Of a stretch of DNA of 64,000 nucleotides, positions 34,030-42,690 are shown piece by piece. The notes under the pieces were generated by a model. That model had not been told where the DNA came from and did not search any database. It saw nothing but the letters and a program-made list of their open reading frames with translations. The first letter of the stretch is position 1, and the number at the start of each line of letters is the position of its first letter. Location: positions 1 to 64,000 of the forward strand of contig BAABWY010000007.1 of NCBI GenBank assembly GCA_040367435.1, given 5' to 3'. Origin of the DNA: Hyphomicrobiales bacterium 4NK60-0047b (GTDB lineage Bacteria; Pseudomonadota; Alphaproteobacteria; Rhizobiales; HXMU1428-3). A program made the translations under genes and the position numbers.

Positions 34030-35349
34030 ATGGCTGCACGTGCGCCTAAGGTTGGGTTTGTTAGTTTGGGGTGTCCGAAGGCGCTTGTTGATTCTGAGCG
34101 GATTTTGACTAAGCTTCGCTCAAACGGTTATGAAGTTTCTCCGTCTTATGATGGGGCTGATGTGGTCGTTGTGAACACGTGCGGTTTTATTGATAGTGCG
34201 CGCGAAGAAAGCTTTGGTGCCATCGCAGAGGCGATGAATGAAAACGGCAAGGTGATTGTCACTGGTTGTTTGGCTGGTGAAGCTGACACCATTAAAGGCA
34301 CTCACCCTAATATTCTCGCCATCACCGGCCCGCAGCAATATGAAAATGTTGTCAGCGAAGTGCAAAATGCTGTGCCGATTGAGGCGAATCCGCATTTAGA
34401 TTTGGTGCCTGAGGAAGGCATCAAACTCACGCCTCGGCATTATTCTTATTTGAAAATCTCCGAAGGGTGCAATCATAAATGTCAGTTTTGCATCATCCCG
34501 TCTATTCGCGGACCTCTTGCGAGCCGGCCCATTCATAAAGTCTTGCGCGAAGCTGAACGGTTGGTTGAAGCCGGGTGCCAAGAGCTGCTTGTTATTGCAC
34601 AAGATACAAGCGCTTATGGTCTTGACCTCAAATATAAAGAAGAGGTCTGGAAAGATGAAAGTATCGCCACGCGCTTCTTTGAACTTTGCAAGGGGCTTGG
34701 TGAACTTGGTGTGTGGAACCGGCTTCATTATGTATACCCTTATCCTCACGTTGATGAGGTAATTCCCTTTATGGCTGAAGGCAAAATCTTGCCTTACCTT
34801 GACATTCCTTTGCAGCATGCCAGCCCATCTGTTTTGAAAAATATGCGCCGCCCGGCGTTTCAGGAAAAGACACTTGATCGCCTGGATAACTGGCGCAACA
34901 TCTGCCCAGACATTGCTGTGCGATCGACTTTTATTGTTGGCTTTCCTGGTGAGACAGAAGACGATTTTCAAATCTTGCTTGATTGGCTGGACCGGGCTGA
35001 GTTGAACCGCGTTGGTTGTTTCAAATATGAAAATGTTGAGGGCGCGCGCTCAAATTCCCTTGATGGTCATGTGCCTGAGGAGCTCAAAGAAGAACGCTGG
35101 CACCGCTTCATGGCAAAGGCTCAAGAAGTAAGCACCCGTGTGCTTGCGACCCGTGTTGGCCGTGAGATTGATGTGGTGATTGACGAGGTTGATGAAGAGG
35201 GTGCAATTGGTCGTTCACAATGGGATGCCCCTGAGATTGATGGCTGTGTTTTCCTCAATGGTGAAACAGAGCTTGCAGCCGGTGACCGGGTGAAAGTAAA
35301 AGTCACGAACTCAGATGAGTATGATCTATGGGGTGAGTTAAGCCACTAA
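34030..35349 (+). CDS. rimO: Ribosomal protein S12 methylthiotransferase RimO
   Basis: A 439-aa radical-SAM enzyme that methylthiolates an aspartate of ribosomal protein S12. ATG 34030 has AAGGAAG upstream. The N-terminal UPF0004 domain carries Cys15, Cys51 and Cys80 for one iron-sulfur cluster. The radical-SAM motif is Cys147, Cys151, Cys154 ([18 protein letters not shown]). The TRAM domain is at the C-terminus. Key sequence [15 protein letters not shown] is typical of RimO, not MiaB. Length equals the E. coli protein (441). Confidence 0.96.
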   Translation: MAARAPKVGFVSLGCPKALVDSERILTKLRSNGYEVSPSYDGADVVVVNTCGFIDSAREESFGAIAEAMNENGKVIVTGCLAGEADTIKGTHPNILAITGPQQYENVVSEVQNAVPIEANPHLDLVPEEGIKLTPRHYSYLKISEGCNHKCQFCIIPSIRGPLASRPIHKVLREAERLVEAGCQELLVIAQDTSAYGLDLKYKEEVWKDESIATRFFELCKGLGELGVWNRLHYVYPYPHVDEVIPFMAEGKILPYLDIPLQHASPSVLKNMRRPAFQEKTLDRLDNWRNICPDIAVRSTFIVGFPGETEDDFQILLDWLDRAELNRVGCFKYENVEGARSNSLDGHVPEELKEERWHRFMAKAQEVSTRVLATRVGREIDVVIDEVDEEGAIGRSQWDAPEIDGCVFLNGETELAAGDRVKVKVTNSDEYDLWGELSH

Positions 35350-35434
35350 GGGTTAGCCACATTTTATTTCTATATCTGATCTCGGCAATGTCTGATAAGG
35401 TCGGAGTAAATAAGAATTAATATGATGAGACCTC

Positions 35435-36697
35435 ATGACAAAGAAAAGCCTGTATTTTCTCTTATTAAATCTTGGACATTTTCTTGATCACTTGTTCATG
35501 TTGATTTTTGCCACTGTGGCAGCTCTTGCTCTTCATCGTGAGTGGGGTGTCAGCTATGGGGATTTGTTAAATTTCGCGACGCCTGGTTTTATCGCTTTTG
35601 GCATTTTCTCTCTTCCCTCCGGTTGGCTTGGAGATAAGTGGTGCCGTGATGGCATGATGGTTGTTTTCTTTATTGGTATTGGCCTAGCCTCCATTGCAAC
35701 TTCTTATGCCAGCTCTCCTTTTGAAGTCGGACTTGGTCTTTTTATCATTGGTACTTTTGCTTCCATTTATCACCCTGTTGGACTTGCTCTTGTTTCTATT
35801 CATTGGAAAAACACTGGCATGCGTCTTGCTGCAAATGGTGTATGGGGGAATATGGGAGTTGGTAGTGCAGCCCTTTTAACGGGCTATATGATTGACACCA
35901 CCGGCTGGCGAATGGCCTTTTTCATTCCTGGCTGTTTTTCTTTTTTTTGCGGAATTGTTTACCTTCTTCTTAGACATCAAACAATTGCAGACTCTACATT
36001 TTCTAGAGACAACTCTTCCTTTTCCGCAGATGAAACGCGCAAGTCATTCTTCGAAGCTCTAAAACAACACCCTCTATTGATACGCATTTTTTCAATCGTT
36101 TTCATTACGACTATACTGATAAATATTTTATTCCAATCGACATCTTTTTCTTTGCCTAAAATTTTCGACGAACGTATTCAAGGCTTTGCTAAAAACTCTC
36201 TTGATTGGTTTCAACTTGATCAACTTTCGGGGCAGGCGGATGTCGCGACAATGATTGGCGTGCTTGCTTTCATCGTATTTACCATCGCTTCTTTTGGTCA
36301 GCTGATTGTTGGTTACTCTCTTGATAAATATGGACCGCGGGCAGTGTTTATGTTTTTAGCTGCGCTTCAACTTGTTTGCTTTGCTCTTATGCCTGGCCTT
36401 CAAGATGAATGGGCATTTATCATCGCTCTTGGGTTTATGCTTGGTGCGTTTGGGCAGATTCCTATAAATGACTTTATTTTGAGTAGAATTGTCAGCAGTG
36501 AATACAGGGCACGGATTTATGGTGTCCAGTTCGTCGTCGGATTTACAGCTCTTGCAATCACGCTACCCTTTATCTCGATTGTTTATGAAGGCTCTGGCTT
36601 TGACACGCTCTTTAAAATTTTAGCGGGCATAGCGTTCCTTACAATAGCAGTACTCTACTTTTTCCCAAAGAGACTACCGGATGATGTTATCGAATAA
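35435..36697 (+). CDS. MFS transporter
   Basis: A 420-aa membrane protein with about 12 hydrophobic segments, and a hydrophilic central loop at about residues 190-215. Recognisable parts are NLGHFLDHLFMLIFATVAAL, SLPSGWLGDKWCRDGMM (the loop between helices 2 and 3 that marks the MFS) and IGTFASIYHPVGLALVSI. The last resembles fosmidomycin-resistance (Fsr) type transporters, which have the HPVG motif. Substrate is not known. It follows rimO after 85 bp in the same direction. Confidence 0.8.
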   Translation: MTKKSLYFLLLNLGHFLDHLFMLIFATVAALALHREWGVSYGDLLNFATPGFIAFGIFSLPSGWLGDKWCRDGMMVVFFIGIGLASIATSYASSPFEVGLGLFIIGTFASIYHPVGLALVSIHWKNTGMRLAANGVWGNMGVGSAALLTGYMIDTTGWRMAFFIPGCFSFFCGIVYLLLRHQTIADSTFSRDNSSFSADETRKSFFEALKQHPLLIRIFSIVFITTILINILFQSTSFSLPKIFDERIQGFAKNSLDWFQLDQLSGQADVATMIGVLAFIVFTIASFGQLIVGYSLDKYGPRAVFMFLAALQLVCFALMPGLQDEWAFIIALGFMLGAFGQIPINDFILSRIVSSEYRARIYGVQFVVGFTALAITLPFISIVYEGSGFDTLFKILAGIAFLTIAVLYFFPKRLPDDVIE

Positions 36698-36701
36698 AGA
36701 T

Positions 36702-37760
36702 TTAAGGTTTTACACTTGAATCAGTCTCTGTGCTTTCTATAAGTTCGCCGAGTTTGTCGTCTGTCTCTTCTGCTTTCGCCACCGCTTTTCTCACTGGCAG
36801 TTCAATTTCTTCATTAAGCTGACGTGCTTTTAGAAGTGGTGGATCGCCGGCCTTTAGAACCACGCGACATGCTTTCGGCATCCAATTAAGGTCTTTCACT
36901 CTTGGTTTTTTAGGTGGGCCTTTAGGTTTCTTTTTTGGTTTTACAGGGCGAGTTAAGAGTTTGAACCAATAATCAAGTGGTTTGCCACAACCATCGCCAG
37001 CTGGTGTTCCGCCCTGTGCCTTACAGGAAGGTTCCGTGCATTTCAGACGGATATGCATGTGATAATGATGCCCCCACCAAGGACGCACTTTTCTAAGCCA
37101 ATCACGATCATCTCCAGCGGCTTCACACAGAGCTTTTTTAATGGCCGGGTGAACCAACACTCTTTGAACCGCTTTAAACTGTGTTGCTCTCTTAATGACT
37201 TTAACATGGTTTTCAGTCCAGACATTCGGATTTACTGCAAGCCTTGTTTTATCAAGCATGGAAACAGCTGAAATCTCTTCACGCTCTTTATAGGTCATGC
37301 GTTTGTCTGGCATTTCATTTAACCAGATGTCTGCGTCCAAACCCATTTGGTGACTGCGATGTCCAGAAAGCATCGGTCCACCACGAGGTTGAGACAGATC
37401 TCCAACTAATATGCCGTTCCAGCCATCTTCTTCTTTTACTTTTTTTGCAAATTCTTCGATGAATTTGATGAGTACAGGGTGGCCCCAGTTTCTATTCCTA
37501 GATAAACGCATTGCTTGCCAGGCTTCGCCGTTCACAGCTAACGGCTGACCACCTGACAAACACCCTCTTGTGTAATAGCCAATGGCTTTGGCTTTTAAGT
37601 CGGCCCCTTTTAGAACAAAGCCAAAGAGTTTTTTGGCCGCGATCGGTTTAGCTTTTTCTTGTTTCTTTTCTGGGACTTTTTCTTTTTTAACGGCTTCTGC
37701 ATTCACTAAAGATGTGCACGCTAAGCTTATGAAAAGCATACCAATCAAGCGTTTTATCAT
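36702..37760 (-). CDS. mepA: Penicillin-insensitive murein endopeptidase
   Basis: A 352-aa periplasmic LAS-family metallopeptidase that cuts cross-links in peptidoglycan. The signal peptide is LIGMLFISLACTSLVNA. Zinc ligands are visible as GGPMLSGHRSHQMGLDADIW (His137, Asp144) and WWGHHYHMHIRL (HxH near 234). The family is usually about 270 aa. This protein has an extra Lys/Pro-rich segment (RPVKPKKKPKGPPKKP) and an acidic tail of about 60 residues, which may bind cell wall or other proteins. It converges on the MFS gene with only a few bases between stops. Confidence 0.93.
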   Translation of the reverse strand: MIKRLIGMLFISLACTSLVNAEAVKKEKVPEKKQEKAKPIAAKKLFGFVLKGADLKAKAIGYYTRGCLSGGQPLAVNGEAWQAMRLSRNRNWGHPVLIKFIEEFAKKVKEEDGWNGILVGDLSQPRGGPMLSGHRSHQMGLDADIWLNEMPDKRMTYKEREEISAVSMLDKTRLAVNPNVWTENHVKVIKRATQFKAVQRVLVHPAIKKALCEAAGDDRDWLRKVRPWWGHHYHMHIRLKCTEPSCKAQGGTPAGDGCGKPLDYWFKLLTRPVKPKKKPKGPPKKPRVKDLNWMPKACRVVLKAGDPPLLKARQLNEEIELPVRKAVAKAEETDDKLGELIESTETDSSVKP

Positions 37761-38508
37761 TGGTCAAACTCCCTCTTTAAAACATGTACAACCAGTATAT
37801 CACTTTTTGGATCCTGCACAGGCTTTAGCAAATCATCTTGTTAGATCTAGCAAATTTCAGAAAATCGTGCTATAGTTTTAACTCTTGATTAGGTGGGGCG
37901 CCTCGTTTCGCAGATCATTAAATTTATAGCATTGAACAGAAGGCGCCCACCTTTTTTATCTCTCACGGCTATTTCAATCGCTAGTCGCGCTTGAGCCTCC
38001 GAGGGGCGGCGCTCACGCCGGGCAGCTAAGCTGCCATGTCCCATTGCCCGAAAAGGGTAATGCTCCTTCTTCATAAGGTCAGTTTTTTATTTTACCTCTC
38101 AGGCTATTGCTTTTTTCGCTTCAGGTTGCCCACTATGCATCCGCGCTGCCTGTAACAGCAGGCCTACGAGGTGCGGCGCTTGCGCCGGGCTACGCTGGCG
38201 CTTCGTCATGTCCTGACGCTGAAGTAGCGTCACTCCTTTTTCTCTCTCTCGCGGCTATTCTGCTGCTGTAGCAGCAGGCCTACGAGGTGCGGCGCTTACG
38301 CCGGGCTTCGCCATGTCCTGACGCTCAAGTAGCGTCACTCCTTTTTCGTTTTTCTCTCTCGCGGCTATTCTGCTGCTGAAGCAGCAGGCCTACGAGGTGC
38401 GGCGCTTGCGCCGGGCTACGCTGGCGCTTCGTCATGTCCTGACGCTGAAGTAGCGTCACTCCTTTTTCGTATGGTGAGTTTTTTGCACCACGATTAGAAA
38501 AACTAGTT
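37761..38508. other. Gene-free, repeat-rich region between mepA and a HAD gene
   Basis: About 750 bp. From 37959 to 38468 it consists of four consecutive composite repeat elements, described separately. The part 37761-37958 next to mepA presumably contains its promoter and shows nothing else. Confidence 0.6.
37959..38468. repeat. Array of four composite three-hairpin elements
   Basis: Units lie at about 37959-38072, 38096-38239, 38241-38346 and 38351-38468. Each has a start (TCTC..CGGCTATT), GAGG(T/G)GCGGCGCT, GCCGGGC, CATGTCC and a CTCCTT end. The first hairpin varies, for example TGCTGCTGTAGCAGCA and TGCTGCTGAAGCAGCA. The third varies too: CATTGCCCGAAAAGGGTAAT in one, TGACGCTGAAGTAGCGTCA in others. 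The second unit has a REP-like hairpin inserted near its start. Confidence 0.8.
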
Positions 38509-39420
38509 TTACAGTTTTTCTTTTTCTTCTCGCACTTTTATATCGCTTAGGATTTTGTCAATGAGTAGGCATGTTCGTTTGTGTAGGTCTGAGCCTTTTG
38601 TGTAGTCGGCTTCTGCATAGAAATCGACGCGGCCGACAGAGAAAAGTTCTTTGCAAATTTTAGCTGATTTAGCTTTTGGATAAACCGCCATGGCAAAGCC
38701 TTTATTTTGTCTCGTCACGGCCATTGATGGCACATCTGTTTCTCCGTCGCCAAAATAAATCATTTGAGAAAACGGAATGGGGCGCTCTTGTTCTGGCATG
38801 TGTGAATTGATGGATTTGTTCACATCTTCAACGCCTTTGTTAATCCGGAAGAGATATTGAGTTTTTGATGTATCTGAAATCACTCGTTTTGGATAAGGGA
38901 GTTCATACGCATCAAAGAAATATTCGGACGCAAAGACATTATGGAAGCGATCATAAATTTTGGTACCTTCGATGATTTCTTTTAACCCCGAGGAAATAAG
39001 ATAATGCCGCACATTTACAGCATCGCTGGATTGTTTTTTGACATAAGATTCAATCAGATCGAACCATTTTTCAACGCCGGGGCAAAACTCAACATCCTTG
39101 CCTTGGCTTACAAGGTCATCTCTTAAAATATGGACGCCTTTTTCTTTGGCCTTTTTATACATCAGGTGCATGTAGGTGATGAGGGGCTCAGCTTCGCGCT
39201 CAATGGATAGTTTCGCCACCTCAGTCCAGAATTTTTTGGCCTGCATACCGATCTTGGGAAGAAACGCATATTCTTGCATGTTCTTAGGGCTTAAAGTGCC
39301 GTCAAAATCATAGATCAAAGCGATGGTGTTTTTACTTTGCTCTTGGACTTGCTTTGATTTTTTTGCTGATGCTGGTTTTCTTGAACGAGGGGCTCGTTTT
39401 GTTTTTGTGTTTTTTTCCAT
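38509..39420 (-). CDS. HAD family hydrolase
   Basis: A 303-aa protein. The N-terminus is Lys/Arg/Ser-rich and probably flexible (about 30 residues). ALIYDFDGTLSPKNMQEYAF carries the HAD motif I (DFDGT), with YLISSGLKEIIEGT as motif II region and MIYFGDGETDVPSMAVTRQ as motif IV. It is a soluble phosphatase-like enzyme without a named substrate. It belongs to the haloacid dehalogenase superfamily, Cof/PSP-like branch. Gene stands alone between a repeat array and the lipoprotein gene. Confidence 0.8.
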   Translation of the reverse strand: MEKNTKTKRAPRSRKPASAKKSKQVQEQSKNTIALIYDFDGTLSPKNMQEYAFLPKIGMQAKKFWTEVAKLSIEREAEPLITYMHLMYKKAKEKGVHILRDDLVSQGKDVEFCPGVEKWFDLIESYVKKQSSDAVNVRHYLISSGLKEIIEGTKIYDRFHNVFASEYFFDAYELPYPKRVISDTSKTQYLFRINKGVEDVNKSINSHMPEQERPIPFSQMIYFGDGETDVPSMAVTRQNKGFAMAVYPKAKSAKICKELFSVGRVDFYAEADYTKGSDLHKRTCLLIDKILSDIKVREEKEKL

Positions 39421-39519
39421 AGTTCAGACCTTCTATCAATTACGCCGTTACCCAGCAATATAATTTAACTAGCTTTTCAGGTTCTACATGTTCATAATGT
39501 TTGAATACTGTTTATTATC

Positions 39520-40128
39520 ATGCTTGGTCTTTGCTTTGGTGTTTTCATGTACAGATTTGCGTTTTTTTCTTGTTTTTATTTCTTGATAGTCTGCAACTTG
39601 AGCGGATGTGCAACTCTTAGCAAGGATCAATGTAAAGTAGGTGACTGGCGCGCCATTGGCAAGGCCGATGGCCAACTAGGATACTTGCTTACCTACTTTG
39701 AAAAACATAAATCCGCCTGTCTTGATCATAAAATCAAAGCGAACAAGGCTCACTATATTCAAGGTCGCGCTGAGGGATTACAATCTTATTGTAAAATTCA
39801 ACATCAAATAGACCTTGGCATCAGAGGGAAACGCTACAGCCCTGTTTGCTCTGGTAGTGTTGTTCCTCTTCTCAAAGAGGGCAATCAACTCGGGTACAAA
39901 GTTTATACTGTCAAGAATGACCATGATAATACCTTACATCAAATTAGTGAGGTTCGGTCTCAATTGCGGTCTAAAAATATAAAAAAATCTGAGGTCACAC
40001 GATTAGAGGCTGAAGAAATCCGGTTACAAGACCAGGAACAAAGGCTTAGAAATGAAATCGAGCGTTTAAAAACTAACGGGGCGAGGGCCCTTACTGCAAA
40101 GGCACGCGCGTTTTACAAAAGAAGTTAG
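39520..40128 (+). CDS. DUF2799 lipoprotein
   Basis: A 202-aa protein with a lipobox, VCNLSGCATL, making it a lipoprotein after export. ATG 39547 gives a shorter and more usual signal sequence. The DUF2799 part shows WRAIGKADGQLG, then KANKAHYIQGRAEGLQSYC and YSPVCSG. The C-terminal third is a charged coiled coil (RLEAEEIRLQDQEQRLRNEI). Function of the family is not known. Divergent from the HAD gene by about 100 bp. Confidence 0.75.
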   Translation: MLGLCFGVFMYRFAFFSCFYFLIVCNLSGCATLSKDQCKVGDWRAIGKADGQLGYLLTYFEKHKSACLDHKIKANKAHYIQGRAEGLQSYCKIQHQIDLGIRGKRYSPVCSGSVVPLLKEGNQLGYKVYTVKNDHDNTLHQISEVRSQLRSKNIKKSEVTRLEAEEIRLQDQEQRLRNEIERLKTNGARALTAKARAFYKRS

Positions 40129-40355
40129 TCCCCATAATTAAGGTTCTAACTCAAAAAAAACCTTCCTCTTTAATCATATCATTTTCAACTTGAAAAATTA
40201 TCCCCCTCATTTTGTGATATACTCATAAAATCATGGCCTGATTATCAACAGGTCATTCATGTCAAACGGTTGGTTTTTATGAAGCTCCATGATTAATTAG
40301 CCGAGATATTACCAAGATTGGCTTGGTATTCTTTTTCTAACTTAGGATGTGAGTT

Positions 40356-40799
40356 GTGAAGTTTAGAGTTTTAGGTTTTCTTTTTGTTTTTACATTTCTT
40401 TTTGGCACTCATAGTGCTGTTTTTTCTAATGAGGGCCAAGCGGCTAATATTGTGGCTAAGGTTGATGTTTCTCAGCAAGTGATGCGGGTTTATGTGAACG
40501 GGAAGCGTTATTATACGTGGCGCGTTTCTACCGGTCGTCGTGGCTATCATACACCGCGTGGGTCATACCGCCCGACTTTCCTGAAGCGCATGCATTATTC
40601 AAGCAAATATAATAACTCGCCAATGCCTTGGTCTATCTTTTTTAAAGGTGGATATGCGGTTCATGGCACCAATTATATTAAACGTCTCGGCCGTCCGGCC
40701 TCTCATGGCTGTATCCGCCTGCATCCTGCAGCTGCGCGAGAATTGTTTAATTTAATCAAACGCAATCGTGGCCGTTCTCGAATTGTGATTAAAAACTAA
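40356..40799 (+). CDS. L,D-transpeptidase (YkuD) family protein
   Basis: A 147-aa exported protein from GTG 40356. The signal peptide is FLFVFTFLFGTHSAVF. The YkuD domain covers the rest: VDVSQQVMRVYVNGK, VSTGRRGYHTPRGSYRPTF, YAVHGTNYIKRLGRPASHGC. The catalytic cysteine is Cys119 in SHGCIRLHP, with His103 in the conserved partner position. Such enzymes form 3-3 cross-links or anchor proteins to peptidoglycan. The short length, with no LysM or binding domain, is normal for small alphaproteobacterial members. Confidence 0.92.
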   Translation: MKFRVLGFLFVFTFLFGTHSAVFSNEGQAANIVAKVDVSQQVMRVYVNGKRYYTWRVSTGRRGYHTPRGSYRPTFLKRMHYSSKYNNSPMPWSIFFKGGYAVHGTNYIKRLGRPASHGCIRLHPAAARELFNLIKRNRGRSRIVIKN

Positions 40800-40807
40800 G
40801 ATTTTTA

Positions 40808-40848
40808 TTTCGCTGGTGCTACATGCACCAGCGAAACGCTCTTTTTAA
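40808..40848. terminator. Bidirectional terminator between convergent genes
   Basis: TTTCGCTGGTGC (40808-40819) pairs with GCACCAGCGAAA (40825-40836) around five bases. A T-run follows at 40843-40847 for the rightward transpeptidase gene and AAAATCTT precedes it for the leftward gene. Confidence 0.8.
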
Positions 40849-41547
40849 TTCAGCTACAGCGTCTTTTTCAAACCATTTACCGTGAGCAATGATTATTTTT
40901 TCTGGTTGCCAGTTTATCATTTGCTCGACCGCTTTTCTCAACTCTTTATGATTGCCGAAAAATGTATAGCGCATGTCTATGGGTGTTTTGCCATCTGGGT
41001 CGATGATGCCAGCGAACTTTCCTAAAACGCGAAACCAAAACGGGATTTTTTTGCTCTCAAAATTTTCGATCAAATCAGTGAGAATAAGCGTTTTGCTTTT
41101 TTTGTGAAAGAACACGACTTCTTGATGTGCCTTACTGCCTTTGGCAATCAGTTGGTCTATTTCTTTTTCCCAAATAGGTTCAGCGCCATCCTGCAAGTCA
41201 TGATCAAACGATAGATCAACCTTATATTCTTTGGCTCGTTCTCTCACCTTCGGAGAGGCCCAGGCGACTGTATCTTCGAACGCTTTCGCCCATTCAGGAA
41301 TATAGGCATAGTGAATCCAATTTGGTGAAACCAAATGTTTCACCTTGCCCAATTTTTCAACTTGTTCTTTCAAATCTTTCGTCAGGGCAATAGGAGAATG
41401 ACAGAATAAATCACCATTTTCTAATCTGATGATCGTCATTCGCGTCGTATAAGGCGCTCCATAAAAGCTGATCACCTCGCCATCAACAATCCAAATGTCT
41501 TCACCTACTGGTTTTAGCTCATAGATGGGTGTGTATAGATTGGTCAT
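40819..41547 (-). CDS. DUF4336 domain protein (metallo-beta-lactamase-like)
   Basis: A 242-aa soluble protein matching DUF4336: VGEDIWIVDGEVISFYGAPY, TRMTIIRLENGDLFCHSPI, KVKHLVSPNWIHYAYIPEW, KTLILTDLIENFES and EKIIIAHGKWFEKDA. The layout recalls the metallo-beta-lactamase fold, but the classic HxHxDH motif is not present, so an active zinc enzyme is unlikely or different. Function unknown. The start follows a REP-like repeat directly. Confidence 0.8.
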   Translation of the reverse strand: MTNLYTPIYELKPVGEDIWIVDGEVISFYGAPYTTRMTIIRLENGDLFCHSPIALTKDLKEQVEKLGKVKHLVSPNWIHYAYIPEWAKAFEDTVAWASPKVRERAKEYKVDLSFDHDLQDGAEPIWEKEIDQLIAKGSKAHQEVVFFHKKSKTLILTDLIENFESKKIPFWFRVLGKFAGIIDPDGKTPIDMRYTFFGNHKELRKAVEQMINWQPEKIIIAHGKWFEKDAVAELKRAFRWCM

Positions 41548-41555
41548 TCTTAGTG

Positions 41556-41621
41556 CTCCTTCAGGTTGCCCACAAGCAACCGTCGCATGTGCTCCTTCAG
41601 ATTGTCCACAAGCAACCGTCG
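41556..41621. repeat. Two REP-like hairpins in tandem
   Basis: TCCTTCAGGTTGCCCACAAG then CAACCGTCGC at 41558-41587, and TCCTTCAGATTGTCCACAAG then CAACCGTCGC at 41592-41621. In the second copy one stem arm has changed (GATTG) without its partner. Confidence 0.75.
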
Positions 41622-41656
41622 CAAGTGCTCTTCGGACTGCCTGCTTACCTTTGCTT

Positions 41657-41766
41657 CAGGAATATTCAGATACTTGAAAGCATCTGGCCTACGTTGTGCG
41701 GCGCAACGCGCCGGACGCCCCTGGCGTCATGTCCCCCAGCCGGAAAAGGCTGGGCTCCTTCTTCGT
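41657..41766. repeat. Composite three-hairpin element, copy before the DUF5519 gene
   Basis: Contains a first stem TGAAAGCA type remnant, the fixed GGCCTACGTTGTGCGGCGCAA with CGCGCCGGACGCCCCTGGCG, TCATGTCC, hairpin CCCAGCCGGAAAAGGCTGGG and the end CTCCTTCTTCG. A decayed further copy follows to about 41953. Confidence 0.7.
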
Positions 41767-42142
41767 ATGAATAGATTTTTGCTTTTTTGTGGCGTTCCTT
41801 AAATCATCATCAGCAACCGTCGTTTTTTTACTCGCGGTTATCTAACTGTGAGAAAGCATCTGGCCGAGGTTATACTGCTTTTTTATGATCGGATTTTTAG
41901 AATTCATAATGATATGGTCACAGCCTAAAGAGCACTGAGCTCTTTCTTCTTATTGAGAAGTTTTATCGTGTAATTGATAAGTCTGTTTAGTGCCAAGGGC
42001 GAAACTCGTCTTAAAATTGACTTATAAATTTATCAATTTAAAACGCTGGATAAGTTTTATAAGGCACTGACATAGATAGAAAAAAGGCTAGATATGTCAG
42101 CCTCTTAAATAAATTTTATGAAAGACCGTGGGGAGACTGCTT
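41767..42142. other. Gene-free region with a decayed repeat copy
   Basis: Positions about 41826-41953 look like a worn composite element (ACTCGCGGTTATCTAACT, CATCTGGCCGAGG, GAGCTCTTTCTTC). The remainder is AT-rich leader DNA of the DUF5519 gene, with GGGGAGA at 42130-42136 as its ribosome site. Confidence 0.45.
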
Positions 42143-42460
42143 TTGACTGAATTGAGGAAACAGTTAGAGTGCAAACTCTTAATGCTGACAGATATAAAGA
42201 TTGATACTTATAAAGATACTGATTTAGTTTGTGTATTTTTCAAAGGAAAAGAGTTTGCCCACTTTCATAGCGATCATGTTCTAGATATCAGGTTGTCGCA
42301 AAAGATTATCCGTGAAGAACAATTATCTCGATCAATAAATTCCACAAAACATCCAGACAGATCAAAAAACTCGCGATGGATCGAGGTCGAACTTTATGAT
42401 GAAGAAGACGTTGACAAGTTAGTCCACCTAGTTATGCGTGTTTGCAATGAACTAATGTAA
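42143..42460 (+). CDS. DUF5519 (luciferase-domain-like) protein
   Basis: A 105-aa protein starting at TTG 42143, which is placed seven bases after GGGGAGA; the in-frame GTG at 42128 would overlap that site. The sequence VCVFFKGKEFAHFHSDHVLD then WIEVELYDEEDVDKLVHLVM and RVCNELM fits the DUF5519 pattern, a small domain found alone or with others. Function unknown. Located between repeat blocks and the convergent lepA. Confidence 0.6.
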   Translation: MTELRKQLECKLLMLTDIKIDTYKDTDLVCVFFKGKEFAHFHSDHVLDIRLSQKIIREEQLSRSINSTKHPDRSKNSRWIEVELYDEEDVDKLVHLVMRVCNELM

Positions 42461-42555
42461 ACCACAGCTTTGGGTAAATAGCTGAAAAGCATATAGATTA
42501 GATATTCCAACAACAGTCGCTTTTTTATTACTCTTCAGTTGCCACTCTTTTAGTG

Positions 42556-42690
42556 TTCCTTCAGGTTGCCCACAAGCAACCGTCGCGGCAACCGCTCTCT
42601 CTCTTTTGCGCTTCAGGTTGCCCACAAGCAACCGTCGCGGCAACCGCTCTCTCTCTTTTGCGCTTCAGGTTGCCCACAAGCAACCGCGCT
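42556..42690. repeat. Three REP-like hairpins in tandem
   Basis: Copies begin at about 42557, 42609 and 42662. Each reads TTCAGGTTGCCCACAAGCAA followed by CCGTCGCGGC or CCGCGC. The two intervals are 52-53 bp and carry the same GCGGCAACCGCTCTCTCTCT, so this is a true tandem array. The last copy reaches the stop codon of lepA. Confidence 0.8.

Noticed and set aside
40819-41547. Active metallo-beta-lactamase
   Set aside because: No HxHxDH zinc motif; the match is to DUF4336 only.
41529-41802. Frames of 78-81 aa before the DUF5519 gene
   Set aside because: They translate REP-like and composite elements.
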